Shown: positions 17,183-28,386 of the stretch, piece by piece
How positions within the stretch are numbered: the first letter of the stretch is position 1
How the letters are laid out: the number at the start of each line of letters is the position of its first letter
From: Minicystis rosea
Lineage (GTDB): Bacteria > Myxococcota_A > Polyangia > Polyangiales > Polyangiaceae
Assembly: GCA_001931535.1 (NCBI GenBank)
Contig: CP016211.1
Coordinates: 8,293,703-8,357,702, forward strand
DNA length: 64,000 nt
Reading direction: 5' to 3'
The notes under the pieces: generated by a model
What the model saw: the letters and a program-made list of their open reading frames with translations, nothing else
The model's database searches: none
What the model was told of the DNA's origin: nothing
Translations under genes and position numbers: made by a program

Positions 17183-18885
17183 GCGCGGTGCTCGGGATCT
17201 CGGCGCAGTACCACGACGCGGCGGCAGCGCTCGTCATCGATGGGCGCGTGGTGGCCGCGATGCAGGAGGAGCGCTTCTCCCGCATCAAGAACGACCCTTC
17301 CCTGCCCCGCCGCGCCGCGCGCGCGTGCCTCGCGGAGGCCGGGATTTCGGCCGCAGATCTCGATCGGGTGGTGTTCTACGAGAACCCCTACGCCAAGCTG
17401 GAGCGCGTCCTCGTCTCGCTCCTGCGCGCGTTTCCTCGATCGTTTCGGCAGTTCCCGCGCGCGCTCGGCGCGCAGCTCGGCGACAAGCTGTGGATCCTCG
17501 ACGCCCTCGGCGAGACGCTGGGCGTGCCGCGCGAGCGGGTGACGTTCACCGAGCATCATCGCTGCCACGCGGCCGGCGCGTTCTTCACGAGCCCGTACGA
17601 GCGCGCAGCGATCCTCACCGTCGACGGCGTGGGCGAAGAGACGTCGACCGCGATCTGGAGCGGGGACGGCGATCGCTTGAAGCTCGTGGATCGCATGCTG
17701 TTCCCGCACTCGCTCGGGCTCTTGTACGCGGCGCTGACGGCGTACCTCGGCTTCGAGGTGAACGAGGGCGAGTACAAAGTGATGGGCCTCGCGGCCTTCG
17801 GTCAGCCTCGTTTTCGCGAAGAGCTCGAGCGTGTGGTGAAGGTCGGCGCCGATGGGAGCGTGACGCTCGATCTCGACTACTTCGCGTTCACCACCGATAC
17901 CGAAGTGGGCTTCGGGCCGCGGATGGAAGCGTTGCTCGGGCCGCGACGCGATCCCGCGCGGCCTTGGGATCTCGCGACGGAAGGCGATCGCCGCGACGCC
18001 GATGTGGCCGCGACGCTGCAAGCCGTGACCGAGGATGCGCTCGTCGCGCTCGCCCGCGAGGCGCGGCGGCGCACGGGGCACGACGCGCTCTGCTTGGCCG
18101 GCGGCGTGGCGCTGAATGCGGTGGCCAATGCGCGGATCCTGCGGGAATCCGGCTTCGAACGGGTGTTCGTGCAGCCGGCGGCGGGAGACGCGGGCGGCGC
18201 GCTGGGCGCCGCGATCCTCGGCGCGATGGAGCTCGGCGATGCGCGCCCGCCGGCGATGCGCACGGCGGCGCTCGGCACGAGCATCCGCGACGGTGAGGCT
18301 GAAGCCACGGCCGCGGCGCTCGGGCTCTCGTGCGAGGCGTTGTCCGATCCTCCGCAGGCGATCGCCGATCTGCTCGAGCGCGGGAAGATCGTGGCCGTCG
18401 CGCGCGGGCGCTTCGAGTGGGGTCCGCGGGCGCTGGGTCAGCGATCGATCCTGTCGCTGCCGCGTCCCGAAGGTGTGCGCGAGCGGCTCAATCGGGCCAT
18501 CAAGAAGCGCGAGCCGTTCCGGCCTTTCGCGCCGGCGGTGCTCGCCGATCGCGCGGCCGAGACGTTCGCCGGCGCGCCCAATGACATGACCCCGTTCATG
18601 ACCACCGTGTGCCGGGTGCACGAGGACAAGCGCGCGGAGGTGGCCGCCGCCGCGCACGTGGATGGCACCGCGCGCGTGCAGACGGTGACCGAGGGCGACG
18701 CGCTCGCGCCGATCCTCGCGGAGCTCGGCCGGCGCGGCCTGCCGCCCGTGGTGCTGAACACGTCGCTCAACGGTGCGCGCGAGCCCATCGCGGCCTCGAC
18801 GACGGATGCGATCGCGTTCTTCCTCTCGCACGCCGTCGACGCGCTCGTGGTCGGCGATGCGCTCCTCACCCGGAGGGCCGTTTGA
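17179..18885 (+). CDS. NodU/CmcH-family carbamoyltransferase
   Basis: A 568-residue O-carbamoyltransferase, the usual length for the family. It uses carbamoyl phosphate and ATP to make carbamoyl-adenylate and passes the carbamoyl group to a hydroxyl on a sugar or natural product. Seen motifs: LGISAQYHDAAAALV at the N-terminus, HHRCHAAGAFFTSPYE (adenylate site histidines), LTVDGVGE, NEGEYKVMGLAAFG, LCLAGGVALNAVAN, FEWGPRALGQRSIL, and in the YrdC-like part KKREPFRPFAPAV and LNTSLNG. The start is GTG 17179 inside the previous stop. No SxtJ-like gene is present, which usually accompanies DUF5989. The substrate is unknown; an envelope polysaccharide is plausible. Confidence 0.94.
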   Translation: MSAVLGISAQYHDAAAALVIDGRVVAAMQEERFSRIKNDPSLPRRAARACLAEAGISAADLDRVVFYENPYAKLERVLVSLLRAFPRSFRQFPRALGAQLGDKLWILDALGETLGVPRERVTFTEHHRCHAAGAFFTSPYERAAILTVDGVGEETSTAIWSGDGDRLKLVDRMLFPHSLGLLYAALTAYLGFEVNEGEYKVMGLAAFGQPRFREELERVVKVGADGSVTLDLDYFAFTTDTEVGFGPRMEALLGPRRDPARPWDLATEGDRRDADVAATLQAVTEDALVALAREARRRTGHDALCLAGGVALNAVANARILRESGFERVFVQPAAGDAGGALGAAILGAMELGDARPPAMRTAALGTSIRDGEAEATAAALGLSCEALSDPPQAIADLLERGKIVAVARGRFEWGPRALGQRSILSLPRPEGVRERLNRAIKKREPFRPFAPAVLADRAAETFAGAPNDMTPFMTTVCRVHEDKRAEVAAAAHVDGTARVQTVTEGDALAPILAELGRRGLPPVVLNTSLNGAREPIAASTTDAIAFFLSHAVDALVVGDALLTRRAV

Positions 18886-19055
18886 TGCGGATCTTCTCGC
18901 GCCTGCGCACCGTGGGCGGCCTCATCGCGCACTTCGCGAGCAGGCAGCGCTTCTTCCTCATGCCGCTGCTCCTCGTGCTGCTCTTGGCCGGCGCGCTCCT
19001 CGTCGCGACGGGCGGCCTCAGCTACGTAGCGCCCTTTTTCTATGCGATTTTCTGA
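18885..19055 (+). CDS. DUF5989-family small membrane peptide
   Basis: A 56-residue peptide whose ATG (18885) shares a base with the carbamoyltransferase stop (TGATG). It has a basic N-terminus, the segment RQRFFLMPLLLVLLLAGALLVA, then APFFYAIF at the C-terminus, which is the DUF5989 pattern regularly found beside NodU-type carbamoyltransferases. It is probably an inner-membrane partner of the carbamoylation enzyme. It ends 12 bp from the convergent lactonase gene. Confidence 0.8.
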   Translation: MRIFSRLRTVGGLIAHFASRQRFFLMPLLLVLLLAGALLVATGGLSYVAPFFYAIF

Positions 19056-19067
19056 GGCCCACGCGCG

Positions 19068-20312
19068 TCACGGGCTCGCGAGATAGACGACGCCCGCATA
19101 CGACGGCGAGGGCACCGAGACCGACTGTCCGGTGGGCGTGAGCGTGCCGGCGTCGGGATCGACCTTGAAGGTGACGACGTTGCTCGAGTCGACGTTGGCG
19201 ACGACGAGCACGCGGCCCGAAGGCTCCAGGTGGAAGTGGCGCGGCGTCTTCCCCATCGTGGGTTGATGGCCGACGAGCGAGAGCTTGCCATCGGGCTGCA
19301 CGGCGAAGATGGCGATGCTGTCGTGCCCGCGGTTCGACGCGTACACGAAGCGCCCCGACGGCGCGACCTGCACCTCGGCGCACGTGTTCGCGCCCGTGAA
19401 GCCCGCGGGCAGCGTGGAGAGCGTCTGCCGCGACGAGAGCGCGCCCGAGGATGGATCGCGCGCGAGCGCGACGATGGTGCTGCCGAGCTCGTTGAGCAGA
19501 TACGCATGGGGCGATGTCGGGTGCAGATCGAGGTGACGCGGACCGGCGCCCGACGCGACAGTGAGGGTCGTGGGATTCGCGAGCTTGCCAGTGGCCGCGT
19601 CGAACCCGTATTGCGTGACCGTATCCTTGCCCTTGTTGGGGACGTAGGCGTGCGCGTTGCTCGCATCGGTGAGGATCTGATGCGGGTTCGCGCTTCCGCC
19701 GCCGTGATCGTGGACGTCGACGGCCTCCGAGAGCATGCCGTTCGCCGCGAGGGGGAGCACCGCGACCGTGCCGCCGCCGTAGTTGGCGACGAGCGCGAAC
19801 GCGCCCGTTCCATCGGTCGAAACATGCGCGGGGCCATCGCCCTGCGAGCTCACGCGGTTCACGAACGTGAGCCCGCCGGTCTTCGCATCGATGCGGAACG
19901 AGGCGACCGATCCTTTGCCACCACCGTCCTCGTTGACCGCGAGGAGCGTGCGGTGCGCGGGATCGACCGCGAGGAAGCTCGGGTTCGTCCCGGCGCTGAA
20001 CGAGCCCGCGGGCGCGAGCGATCCATCGGCGAGGTCGAGGTGGAAGACGTGAATCTGGTCGCCGTAGCCGCCGACGTAGACGAACGGCTCGCCCTGCGGC
20101 ACGGAGCCACCGCTGCCGCCCGTGCCGGTCGTGCTCGTGGTGGATCCAGTCGATCCAGAGGTGGAAGGCAATCCGCCGCTGCCACCGCTGCTCGTGCTGC
20201 TCGATGCCCCGCCCGTGTTGCTCATCGATCCGCCGCCGCACGCGGCGAATGCCGCGGTCGCGACCACCGCGAGCGTGCCCAGACCGAGCGAAGCGCGCCG
20301 TGCGGTGATCAC
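19068..20312 (-). CDS. lactonase-family beta-propeller lipoprotein
   Basis: A 414-residue protein of the 6-phosphogluconolactonase (Pgl-like) seven-bladed propeller family. Blade motifs include FVYVGGYGDQIHVF, GDGPAHVS, GAGPRHLDLHP, YLLNELGSTI and NTCAEVQVAPSGRFVYASNRG and HFHLEPSG. I prefer GTG 20312, because GGGAG lies eight bases upstream and GTGA overlaps the previous stop; ATG 20333 would add seven residues. The signal ends AAFAAC, so it is a lipoprotein, followed by a Gly/Ser/Thr linker of about 50 residues. Catalysis on a sugar lactone is not assured; surface propellers of this type may only bind ligands. Confidence 0.85.
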   Translation of the reverse strand: MITARRASLGLGTLAVVATAAFAACGGGSMSNTGGASSSTSSGGSGGLPSTSGSTGSTTSTTGTGGSGGSVPQGEPFVYVGGYGDQIHVFHLDLADGSLAPAGSFSAGTNPSFLAVDPAHRTLLAVNEDGGGKGSVASFRIDAKTGGLTFVNRVSSQGDGPAHVSTDGTGAFALVANYGGGTVAVLPLAANGMLSEAVDVHDHGGGSANPHQILTDASNAHAYVPNKGKDTVTQYGFDAATGKLANPTTLTVASGAGPRHLDLHPTSPHAYLLNELGSTIVALARDPSSGALSSRQTLSTLPAGFTGANTCAEVQVAPSGRFVYASNRGHDSIAIFAVQPDGKLSLVGHQPTMGKTPRHFHLEPSGRVLVVANVDSSNVVTFKVDPDAGTLTPTGQSVSVPSPSYAGVVYLASP

Positions 20313-20899
20313 CAGTGGTTCTCCCAAAGACATGGACCGTCGTAACAGGACTTCCACACCACGCGTCCCTCCGTCTTCGGCGTCGGTTTCATGATGTAGC
20401 CCTTCGATCCAAACCCGTAGAGACGATACTCCACGATGGGGTCCACCGGGATGGGCGCCTTCGGCTGGTACGCGTTCCACGCGTCCGCCACATCTTGGTA
20501 GAGCCGCAACGTGCCGCGGGTGCGCTGGAGCTTCTGCGCCTGCGTCATCCACTCCGCGAACAAGCTCGCCGTCTTGGCGAAGGCGGCCGCCTCGCCGGGC
20601 ACGACGTGCTTCTCGGTGTGCGCGAGGAGCGACCGCGCAGCCTCGGCGAGCGGCGCCACCGTGGCCGCATCCGCGGTGCAACCGTCGCTCGCATCGTCGA
20701 AGGGCGGCGCGTGAATCACACACGTGCGCGCGCACGCGAGCGCCGCGTCGGCCGCGGCCTGCGCGAGCTTCCGGGTCTCTTCGGGATCGACGGCGCCGGC
20801 GTCCGCGGTCGACGTGGCCGATGGCGGCGCCGCGTCGAAGCGATCGCACGATGCCACGAGCAACGCGAGGACGAGCAGCGGGCGCGCGCTCACCGGCAT
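20309..20899 (-). CDS. lipoprotein of unknown function
   Basis: A 196-residue product from ATG 20899. The signal LLVLALLVASC makes it a lipoprotein. A helical middle part has a Cys pair (CARTCVIHAPPFDDASDGC), and the C-terminus ends with VVWKSCYDGPCLWENHW. No family is recognised. Its start lies ten bases inside the 3' end of the SGNH hydrolase gene and its stop overlaps the lactonase start, so the three genes form one operon, probably acting together at the cell surface. Confidence 0.78.
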   Translation of the reverse strand: MPVSARPLLVLALLVASCDRFDAAPPSATSTADAGAVDPEETRKLAQAAADAALACARTCVIHAPPFDDASDGCTADAATVAPLAEAARSLLAHTEKHVVPGEAAAFAKTASLFAEWMTQAQKLQRTRGTLRLYQDVADAWNAYQPKAPIPVDPIVEYRLYGFGSKGYIMKPTPKTEGRVVWKSCYDGPCLWENHW

Positions 20900-23109
20900 A
20901 CGCGCGCGCCTTGGTAGGAGATGCAGGAGACGCCCGCGCCGCAGTCGGCGTCCTGCGTGCACAGCTTGCGGCAGCGACCGAGCGCGCCGGTGTTGGCGAA
21001 GCCTTCGGGACAGAGCGGCGGGCGCGCGGCATCGCCGGCGGCGCACGCGAGCATCGAGGCGCAATCACCGGCGTACGTGGAGGCGCAGGCCTCGCTCGCG
21101 TCGCCGAGGAAATCGGCGCAGCTCGACTTCTTGGTGCGCTCCATCCAGCACGCGCAGAGCGCGGGCGGATCGACGGGAAGCGACGGCGGTTCGGCGGCGT
21201 CTTGCTTCGGGCCGAAGCCGGCCTCGGCGACGACGCGCCCATCGTCCCAGGCGATCAAGAGCGCTTGCTTGTGATCGCCCCAGTAGAATTCGGCGAACAG
21301 ATGCTCGCCTTCGATGACCGGCGCGATCAACGTCACCTCGCCGCCGCGCGCGAGCGTGAGGGCGTCGCCGCCGCCGTCCTTGATCACGACGACGCCGATC
21401 GGGTTCGTCTTCGGATCGGCGTGCTTGCGCGGATGGCAGCGGATCGAGAACCACTCGCGCACCTTCTTGGTGGTGCAGTTGGCCGCGTCGGATCCTCGCA
21501 CCTGCGTCTCGCGCACGTCCCATTCGACGGGCGTGGGGAGCGGCGATCGCCCGAGCGGCAGTCCATGCGGTCGCGGGAGCGGCGGCGGCGCGCGCACGGC
21601 CGCGGCGATCGTCTCGGCGAGCACGCGATGACCGTTTGAGCTCAAATGAAATTCGTGCGGGAGGAACGCCGCCTCGCCCGCCGCCGAAAGCGCCGGCGTG
21701 GCATCGACCGCAGAGGCACCGAGGGACTTCGCGGTCTCCACGAGATCGGTCATGAGCGCCGTGACGGGCGCGAGATCCACGGATTTTCCGCCGTATTTCT
21801 TCCACGCGGCGGGGACGGCCATGACATCCATGGGCAGGCCGACCACCACGAGACGCGCGCCGTGCGCGTCGCACGAGGCCTTCGCCCGCGCGAGCTGCTC
21901 GCCCATCGGTGAGAGCGCGCGCGCCACCTCGACCGGCGCGGCCCGCAGCGCCACGAGCTTCTTGCGAGAGGCATCGCGCGCGTCGATGGCGGCCGCGATC
22001 TTGGCGAAGCCGGCCGGATCTTCGAGGGCGCGGCGGCGCACCTCGGCCTCGAGCTTGGCCCGAAGCTCGGCGCCTTGGCGGATGAGCTCGGCGCTCGCGA
22101 ACGTCTCGCGCCCTTCTTCGCCGTACATGGGCGCGACGATGTCCCCGGGATTGGCGCGCGCCGCGCGATACGTCACGCCCGCGCCGGAGCTCCCCACGCT
22201 GCTGCCGCCGTACGAAGCGGTGGTGTTGCTGAGGAGCGTCTTCGAGATCATCTCCTCGACGGCGACCTCCGCGCTCGTCGCCGCCTCCTCTCCGAAGCGC
22301 AACGCCGACGCGTGCAGCGCCGCGCTGCGATCGCGATCGGCGCGCGCCTGCTCCTTTTCGGTACGCACGAAGGCTGCGCGGCCCAAGAGATCTTCGGCCA
22401 CGCCTTCGGAGGGAAAGCCGTGCTCGTCGTTGGGCGGCGCGAAGATCTTGTACCAAAAGCGCCGCAGCGCATAGACGGCGTGCGATCGGTTGTAGAGCCA
22501 CGATCGCCCGGGAAATGAAGCCACGTGCGAGGGCGCCGTCTCCCGGCGCACGGCCCAACCGTCCCACACCGCGTGTCGCTCGCTGTTCGGGCGCGTGGCT
22601 TCGAAGAAGTCGTTGTAGAAATTGACGACGTAGACCACGACGGCGGGCTTGCGCGCGCGCAGCGTCTCTTCGATGACCGCGCCGTACTCGGGCGGCCCGT
22701 AGGTGGGCACACCGGCGTTCGTCACGGGCCGGTGGAGGATCTCGCCGAGCACGGCGGCCGCCGTCTGGTTCTCCTGCACGCCGAGGCCGAACACCTGCGA
22801 ATCACCGACCACGACGATCTCGCCGTCGAGGGGCGGCCCCGGATCGGGCCCGCGCAAACCGGCCGCGTTGATGCGAACCTCGGTGACCTCGCTGCCACCG
22901 AAGGCGACCCGCTCGGTCGCGCCGGGCCGGAGGCGAACGCCGAGCACGGGATCGGCCACGTAACAATTGAGGTGGGGAAACGCGCCGTGATCGCGGGCGT
23001 GAAAGGCCCCCTCGGCCGCCGCGAGCCCCACGGCGAGGCCGGCCGCGACCTGGGCCGCGCGGACGCCCACACGACGAGCCCGAGGTTTGGGACGAGCGGG
23101 GAGGGTCAC
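20890..23109 (-). CDS. SGNH/GDSL-family hydrolase with Cys-rich C-terminus
   Basis: A 739-residue protein from ATG 23109. Residues 17-35 form an N-terminal membrane segment after a basic start, so the rest is probably periplasmic. Block I is VVVGDSQVFGLG with nucleophile Ser104; block V is EFHLSSNGHRVLAE, which carries the catalytic His. Such enzymes add or remove acyl groups on sugars and peptidoglycan. A long helical insertion separates the blocks. The last 90 residues contain about twelve cysteines (CACWMERTKKSSC ... CTQDADCGAGVSC), resembling myxobacterial Cys-rich surface modules. It is the first gene of the operon with the two lipoproteins. Confidence 0.83.
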   Translation of the reverse strand: MTLPARPKPRARRVGVRAAQVAAGLAVGLAAAEGAFHARDHGAFPHLNCYVADPVLGVRLRPGATERVAFGGSEVTEVRINAAGLRGPDPGPPLDGEIVVVGDSQVFGLGVQENQTAAAVLGEILHRPVTNAGVPTYGPPEYGAVIEETLRARKPAVVVYVVNFYNDFFEATRPNSERHAVWDGWAVRRETAPSHVASFPGRSWLYNRSHAVYALRRFWYKIFAPPNDEHGFPSEGVAEDLLGRAAFVRTEKEQARADRDRSAALHASALRFGEEAATSAEVAVEEMISKTLLSNTTASYGGSSVGSSGAGVTYRAARANPGDIVAPMYGEEGRETFASAELIRQGAELRAKLEAEVRRRALEDPAGFAKIAAAIDARDASRKKLVALRAAPVEVARALSPMGEQLARAKASCDAHGARLVVVGLPMDVMAVPAAWKKYGGKSVDLAPVTALMTDLVETAKSLGASAVDATPALSAAGEAAFLPHEFHLSSNGHRVLAETIAAAVRAPPPLPRPHGLPLGRSPLPTPVEWDVRETQVRGSDAANCTTKKVREWFSIRCHPRKHADPKTNPIGVVVIKDGGGDALTLARGGEVTLIAPVIEGEHLFAEFYWGDHKQALLIAWDDGRVVAEAGFGPKQDAAEPPSLPVDPPALCACWMERTKKSSCADFLGDASEACASTYAGDCASMLACAAGDAARPPLCPEGFANTGALGRCRKLCTQDADCGAGVSCISYQGARVCR

Positions 23110-23237
23110 CGAGGTGGGCGCGAGTATACGGTATGCCCCGGGATCGCTGTGGGGAGGCTTTCGCGCGGCCGGCGCGTCCTTCGCGGAGTGCAGGCGCCCG
23201 CGCTCGGCGAGTGGTGCTATGCTCGCCGCCGGCAGTG

Positions 23238-25375
<2,138 letters not shown>

Positions 25376-25376
<1 letters not shown>

Positions 25377-26101
25377 TGCGCACCGAGCGCTCGTCCATCG
25401 CGCTCGCCACCGCGATCGCCTTCGTGATCGCGCCGGCCATCGCACGTGCCGACGAGCCCGTGGCGGGCGCCAAGAAGCCGGACACCACCAGCACGATGGT
25501 GGAGATCAACTCCGGCTTCCTGCTCTTGCCGGGCGCCTTGGTCTGCCCGCAGACGCTCGATCCGGCGACGTGCAAGCGCGGCGAGTTCAGCCTCGTCGTC
25601 GGCATCCAGAACATCTGGCTGTGGCACGACTTCGGCTTCGGCGGCGGCATCCAATGGGCGACGACGTTGCGCAGCGACGCCGCCCAAGGCGAGCCCGAGC
25701 TCGAGCGATCGCACTCGCGCCGCTACTTCCTCGTCGAGGCGCAGGCCCGTTACTACTTCATCAACCAGAAGCGCTGGCGCGGCTTCGCGGGCGTCACCAT
25801 CGGCGGCATCATCGTCAACGACTCGTGGTCGGTGAAGGCTGATCGCGAGCCCTACGCCGACACCGCCTTCATCGGTCCGCGCGCAGCCACCCTCGGCACC
25901 GAGGGCCTCACCATGGGCGCCTTCATCGGCGGCGAGTGGACGTTCGCTCCCAACTGGTCGCTCGGCCCTTCGCTGCGCTACTCGACCTGGTTCTTGCCCG
26001 ACGCGCGCAAGCAATCGCCGACGCTGGACGTGGCCTCGCTCTCGGGCCGCCTCGACATGATCGACGTGGGCCTGCGCATCGCTTATCGAATCGCGCTCTG
26101 A
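25376..26101 (+). CDS. outer-membrane beta-barrel protein
   Basis: A 241-residue product with a cleavable signal peptide (FVIAPAIARA). Alternating hydrophobic and polar strands with aromatic girdles (RYFLVEAQARYYFINQKRW, GFAGVTIGGIIV, WSLGPSLRYSTWF) and a terminal strand DVGLRIAYRIAL fit an eight-stranded OmpA/OmpW-like barrel. Its ATG shares the last base of the kinase stop, so they are co-translated. No specific family is recognised. Confidence 0.8.
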
Positions 26102-26189
26102 CGAGCGAGCTCGACCCACGCTGCAACGCTCGAACGGCGCTTCGCTCAACGAACGCATGCTCGTGGCCGCTCGCTCGGTACGCAGGTCG

Positions 26190-26218
26190 TTGACGCAAAC
26201 GCTTGGGCTCGGTACGTC
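26190..26218 (+). promoter_or_regulatory. possible sigma-70-type promoter of the MaoC-like gene
   Basis: TTGACG, 17 bp, then TACGTC, 39 bp before the start codon. The -35 is good and the -10 is poor, so this is only a suggestion. Confidence 0.3.
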
Positions 26219-26257
26219 ACCGCCGGCGCCCGTCCCGGGCCCGTTCGAGGAGACTCC

Positions 26258-27106
26258 ATGGCGTTCGATCTCAGCACGGTCGGCTACACCACCCAGCCCA
26301 TCCCGTTCTCCTTCGATTGGAAGAAGCTCGCCGTCTATGCGCTCGGCATCGGCGCCAAGCGTGACGAGCTCGACTTCCTCTACGAGAACATCAAGGGCGG
26401 GATGAAGGCGTACCCCACCTTCGCCGTCATCGCCGCGCAGGCGCCCGTCTTCGAGCTGCTCGGGAAGTGCAACGCCAACATGGCGATGGTGGTCCACGGC
26501 GGACAGGTCGTGCGCGTGCACCGCTCGATCCCGGCCGAGGGCAACCTCGAGACGACGGGGACCATCAAGGGCATCTACGACATGAAGAAGTTCGGGCAGG
26601 TGGTGCTCGAGACGAACACCAAGCTCGACGGTGAGCCGCTCTTCGACACGACTTGGTCCATCATCGTGCGCGACGGCGGCGGCTTCAGCGGCCCGCGCCC
26701 GCCCTCGGGCGGCGACGAGCCGAGCGTGCCCAAGGATCGCGCGCCCGACTTCACCGTCGAAGAAGCCACGAGCCCCGAGCAGGCGCTCCTCTACCGCGTC
26801 TCCGGCGACGTGAACCCGCTCCACGCCGACCCCGAGTTCGCCACGGCCGTGGGCTTCCCGCAGGGCCCGATCCTGCACGGCCTCTGCACCTATGGCTTCG
26901 CGGCGCGCGCCGTGATCAAGCACATGGCCGGAGGCGATCCCTCGCGGCTCAAGACCTTCGCCGCGCAGTTCCGCAAGCCCGTGTGGCCGGGCGACACGCT
27001 CGTCACCCAGGGTTGGGACGTGGGCGGGGGCAAAATCGCGGTCGTGACGACCGTGAAGGGACGCCCGGACCCGGTGCTGACCAACGCCTGGGCCCAGATT
27101 GCCTGA
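26258..27106 (+). CDS. MaoC-like enoyl-CoA hydratase 2 (double hot-dog)
   Basis: A 282-residue cytoplasmic enzyme, probably (R)-specific 2-enoyl-CoA hydratase acting in fatty-acid or polyketide metabolism. The N-terminal hot-dog half begins PIPFSFDWKKLAVYALGIG; the C-terminal half has the hydratase-2 signature YRVSGDVNPLHADPEFA followed by GFPQGPILHGLCTYG, with the Asp, Asn and His active-site residues present. Length and layout match the hydratase part of the eukaryotic multifunctional enzyme type 2. ATG 26258 has GAGGAG seven bases upstream. It is a single gene, about 155 bp from the barrel gene. Confidence 0.92.
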   Translation: MAFDLSTVGYTTQPIPFSFDWKKLAVYALGIGAKRDELDFLYENIKGGMKAYPTFAVIAAQAPVFELLGKCNANMAMVVHGGQVVRVHRSIPAEGNLETTGTIKGIYDMKKFGQVVLETNTKLDGEPLFDTTWSIIVRDGGGFSGPRPPSGGDEPSVPKDRAPDFTVEEATSPEQALLYRVSGDVNPLHADPEFATAVGFPQGPILHGLCTYGFAARAVIKHMAGGDPSRLKTFAAQFRKPVWPGDTLVTQGWDVGGGKIAVVTTVKGRPDPVLTNAWAQIA

Positions 27107-27224
27107 TCTGCGCCGAGAATTTTCCCATCCACGCCCCACGGGGGGCGGATCTGCCCGCGAAGCGGGCTCTCAAATGTGCTAACCCCCCGCTTCCGCGACG
27201 CGGGAGCCGCCGAAGGGCACGTCT

Positions 27225-27968
27225 ATGAGCAAGAAGACCGAAGCCGAGCACACGAAGGACGAAGAAGAAGACCTCGACGAGGAGGACGAAACCTCCGAGG
27301 ACGAGGACGAGCACGAAAAGCCCGCCCGCGCCCGCGCGCGTGCCCACGCGCACCGTGACGACCACGGCCACGACGATCATCACCACGACGACGACGAGGA
27401 CGAGGACGACAGCGCGGACGACCCCTACTGGTGGACGCCGCACGCGGTCCTGAGCGTGCTCGTGCTCTTGGGTGTGCTCGGCTTCTTCGGCGTCTTCAAC
27501 AAGGTGCTGGGCGGCATCGCGGCCAAGCCGCACGGCGGCAGCGAGAGCAGCGCCGCCGCGGCGCACACCGACACGCACGCCGCGCACCAGGAGACGCCCC
27601 GCCCCGGGACGCCGCCCGGCCCGCGCACCGCGGCGCCCCCCGGCGAGACGTACGGCGCGCGCCACCTCCTCGTGCAGTACAAGGGCTCGATGCGCGCCCC
27701 GGCGACGATCACGCGCAGCGAGGACGAGGCCAAGGCCCGCGCCACCGAGGCAATGAAGAAGGCCAAGGGCGGCGCCAAATTCGAGGACCTCGTGAAGGAG
27801 TACTCCGACGAGCCCGGCGCCGGGCAGCGCGGCGGCGATCTCGGCACCTTCCGCAAGGGCCAGATGGTCCCTGAGTTCCAGAACGCCGTGGAGAAGCTGA
27901 AGGTCAACGAGGTCAGCGACCTCGTGAAGACCCCCTTCGGCTACCACGTCATCCTGCGCACGAAGTGA
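27225..27968 (+). CDS. membrane-anchored parvulin-type peptidyl-prolyl isomerase
   Basis: A 247-residue protein. Residues 1-70 are extremely charged: Glu/Asp blocks, then an Arg/His stretch and HGHDDHHHDDDEDEDD. One membrane segment follows (about 72-92, AVLSVLVLLGVLGFFGVF), a Pro/Ala/His linker, and the parvulin domain (about 143-247) with GARHLLVQYKGS, EEYSDEPGA-like SDEPGAGQRGGDLGTF and TPFGYHVILRTK. It has no cleavable signal, so it is a single-pass protein; orientation is unclear. The isomerase would help fold secreted proteins if facing the periplasm. The His/Asp stretch could bind metal (inference). Confidence 0.88.
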   Translation: MSKKTEAEHTKDEEEDLDEEDETSEDEDEHEKPARARARAHAHRDDHGHDDHHHDDDEDEDDSADDPYWWTPHAVLSVLVLLGVLGFFGVFNKVLGGIAAKPHGGSESSAAAAHTDTHAAHQETPRPGTPPGPRTAAPPGETYGARHLLVQYKGSMRAPATITRSEDEAKARATEAMKKAKGGAKFEDLVKEYSDEPGAGQRGGDLGTFRKGQMVPEFQNAVEKLKVNEVSDLVKTPFGYHVILRTK

Positions 27969-28019
27969 CACGCCCGAGCGCTCGCGCCACCGGCACGAGC
28001 GCTCCTCGCACAAACGACG

Positions 28020-28054
28020 ATGGGGCCCACCTGGCCAGCCGGGTTGGGCCCCAT
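28020..28054. terminator. hairpin after the parvulin gene
   Basis: ATGGGGCCCA and TGGGCCCCAT form a perfect 10-bp stem with a 15-nt loop, about 50 bp after the stop. There is no U-run. The ACGATGGGGCC start is shared with hairpins at 39304-39545 and 49976, so it is also a member of that repeat family. Confidence 0.5.
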
Positions 28055-28079
28055 TCGCATTGGGGCTCACGCACCGCAG

Positions 28080-28350
28080 AATCGTTGGTGCTCAAACCAA
28101 TCGTCGCCAGAGCCGACGAAATCGCTCGAGCTCGAACCCGTCGCCACGAAGAGATGGCGAGCCCCATGTCCTGCCAAATCGTTTGAGCTCAAACCAATCG
28201 CCGCAACAGATGGCGAGCCGGCTCTCACGGTCACGCCTGCCCAATCGTTTGATCTCAAACCAATCGCGGCGACGAACACCTCGACGAGCCGGAGCTACGC
28301 CGCTCTCACGGTCACGCTCCGAGAATCGCTGATGCTCGAACGATCGAGGT
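28080..28350. repeat. array of five diverged palindromic repeats
   Basis: Most of the 418 bp between the parvulin and DUF6599-like genes. Five units start near 28080, 28119, 28176, 28242 and 28323. The best (28176 unit) contains GTTTGAGCTCAAACCAATCG with the perfect palindrome GTTTGAGCTCAAAC; others vary mainly in the palindrome arms. Units are 40-80 bp apart, and between them short phrases recur (GATGGCGAGCC, CTCTCACGGTCACGC). Short open frames across it are repeats in all frames and do not look coded. Role unknown. Confidence 0.75.
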
Positions 28351-28386
28351 GCGGCGCGCCCATCGTCGCGCGCCTCGGTCACCAGC

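Noticed and set aside
21635..21646. TTTGAGCTCAAA as a member of the palindromic repeat family
   Set aside because: It lies inside the SGNH block V coding sequence (HLSSN) and lacks the CAATCG flank, so it is probably chance.
28067..28279. Short minus-strand frame with repeated IGLSSND-like peptide
   Set aside because: The repeat is in the DNA palindromes and appears in other frames too; no start signal.
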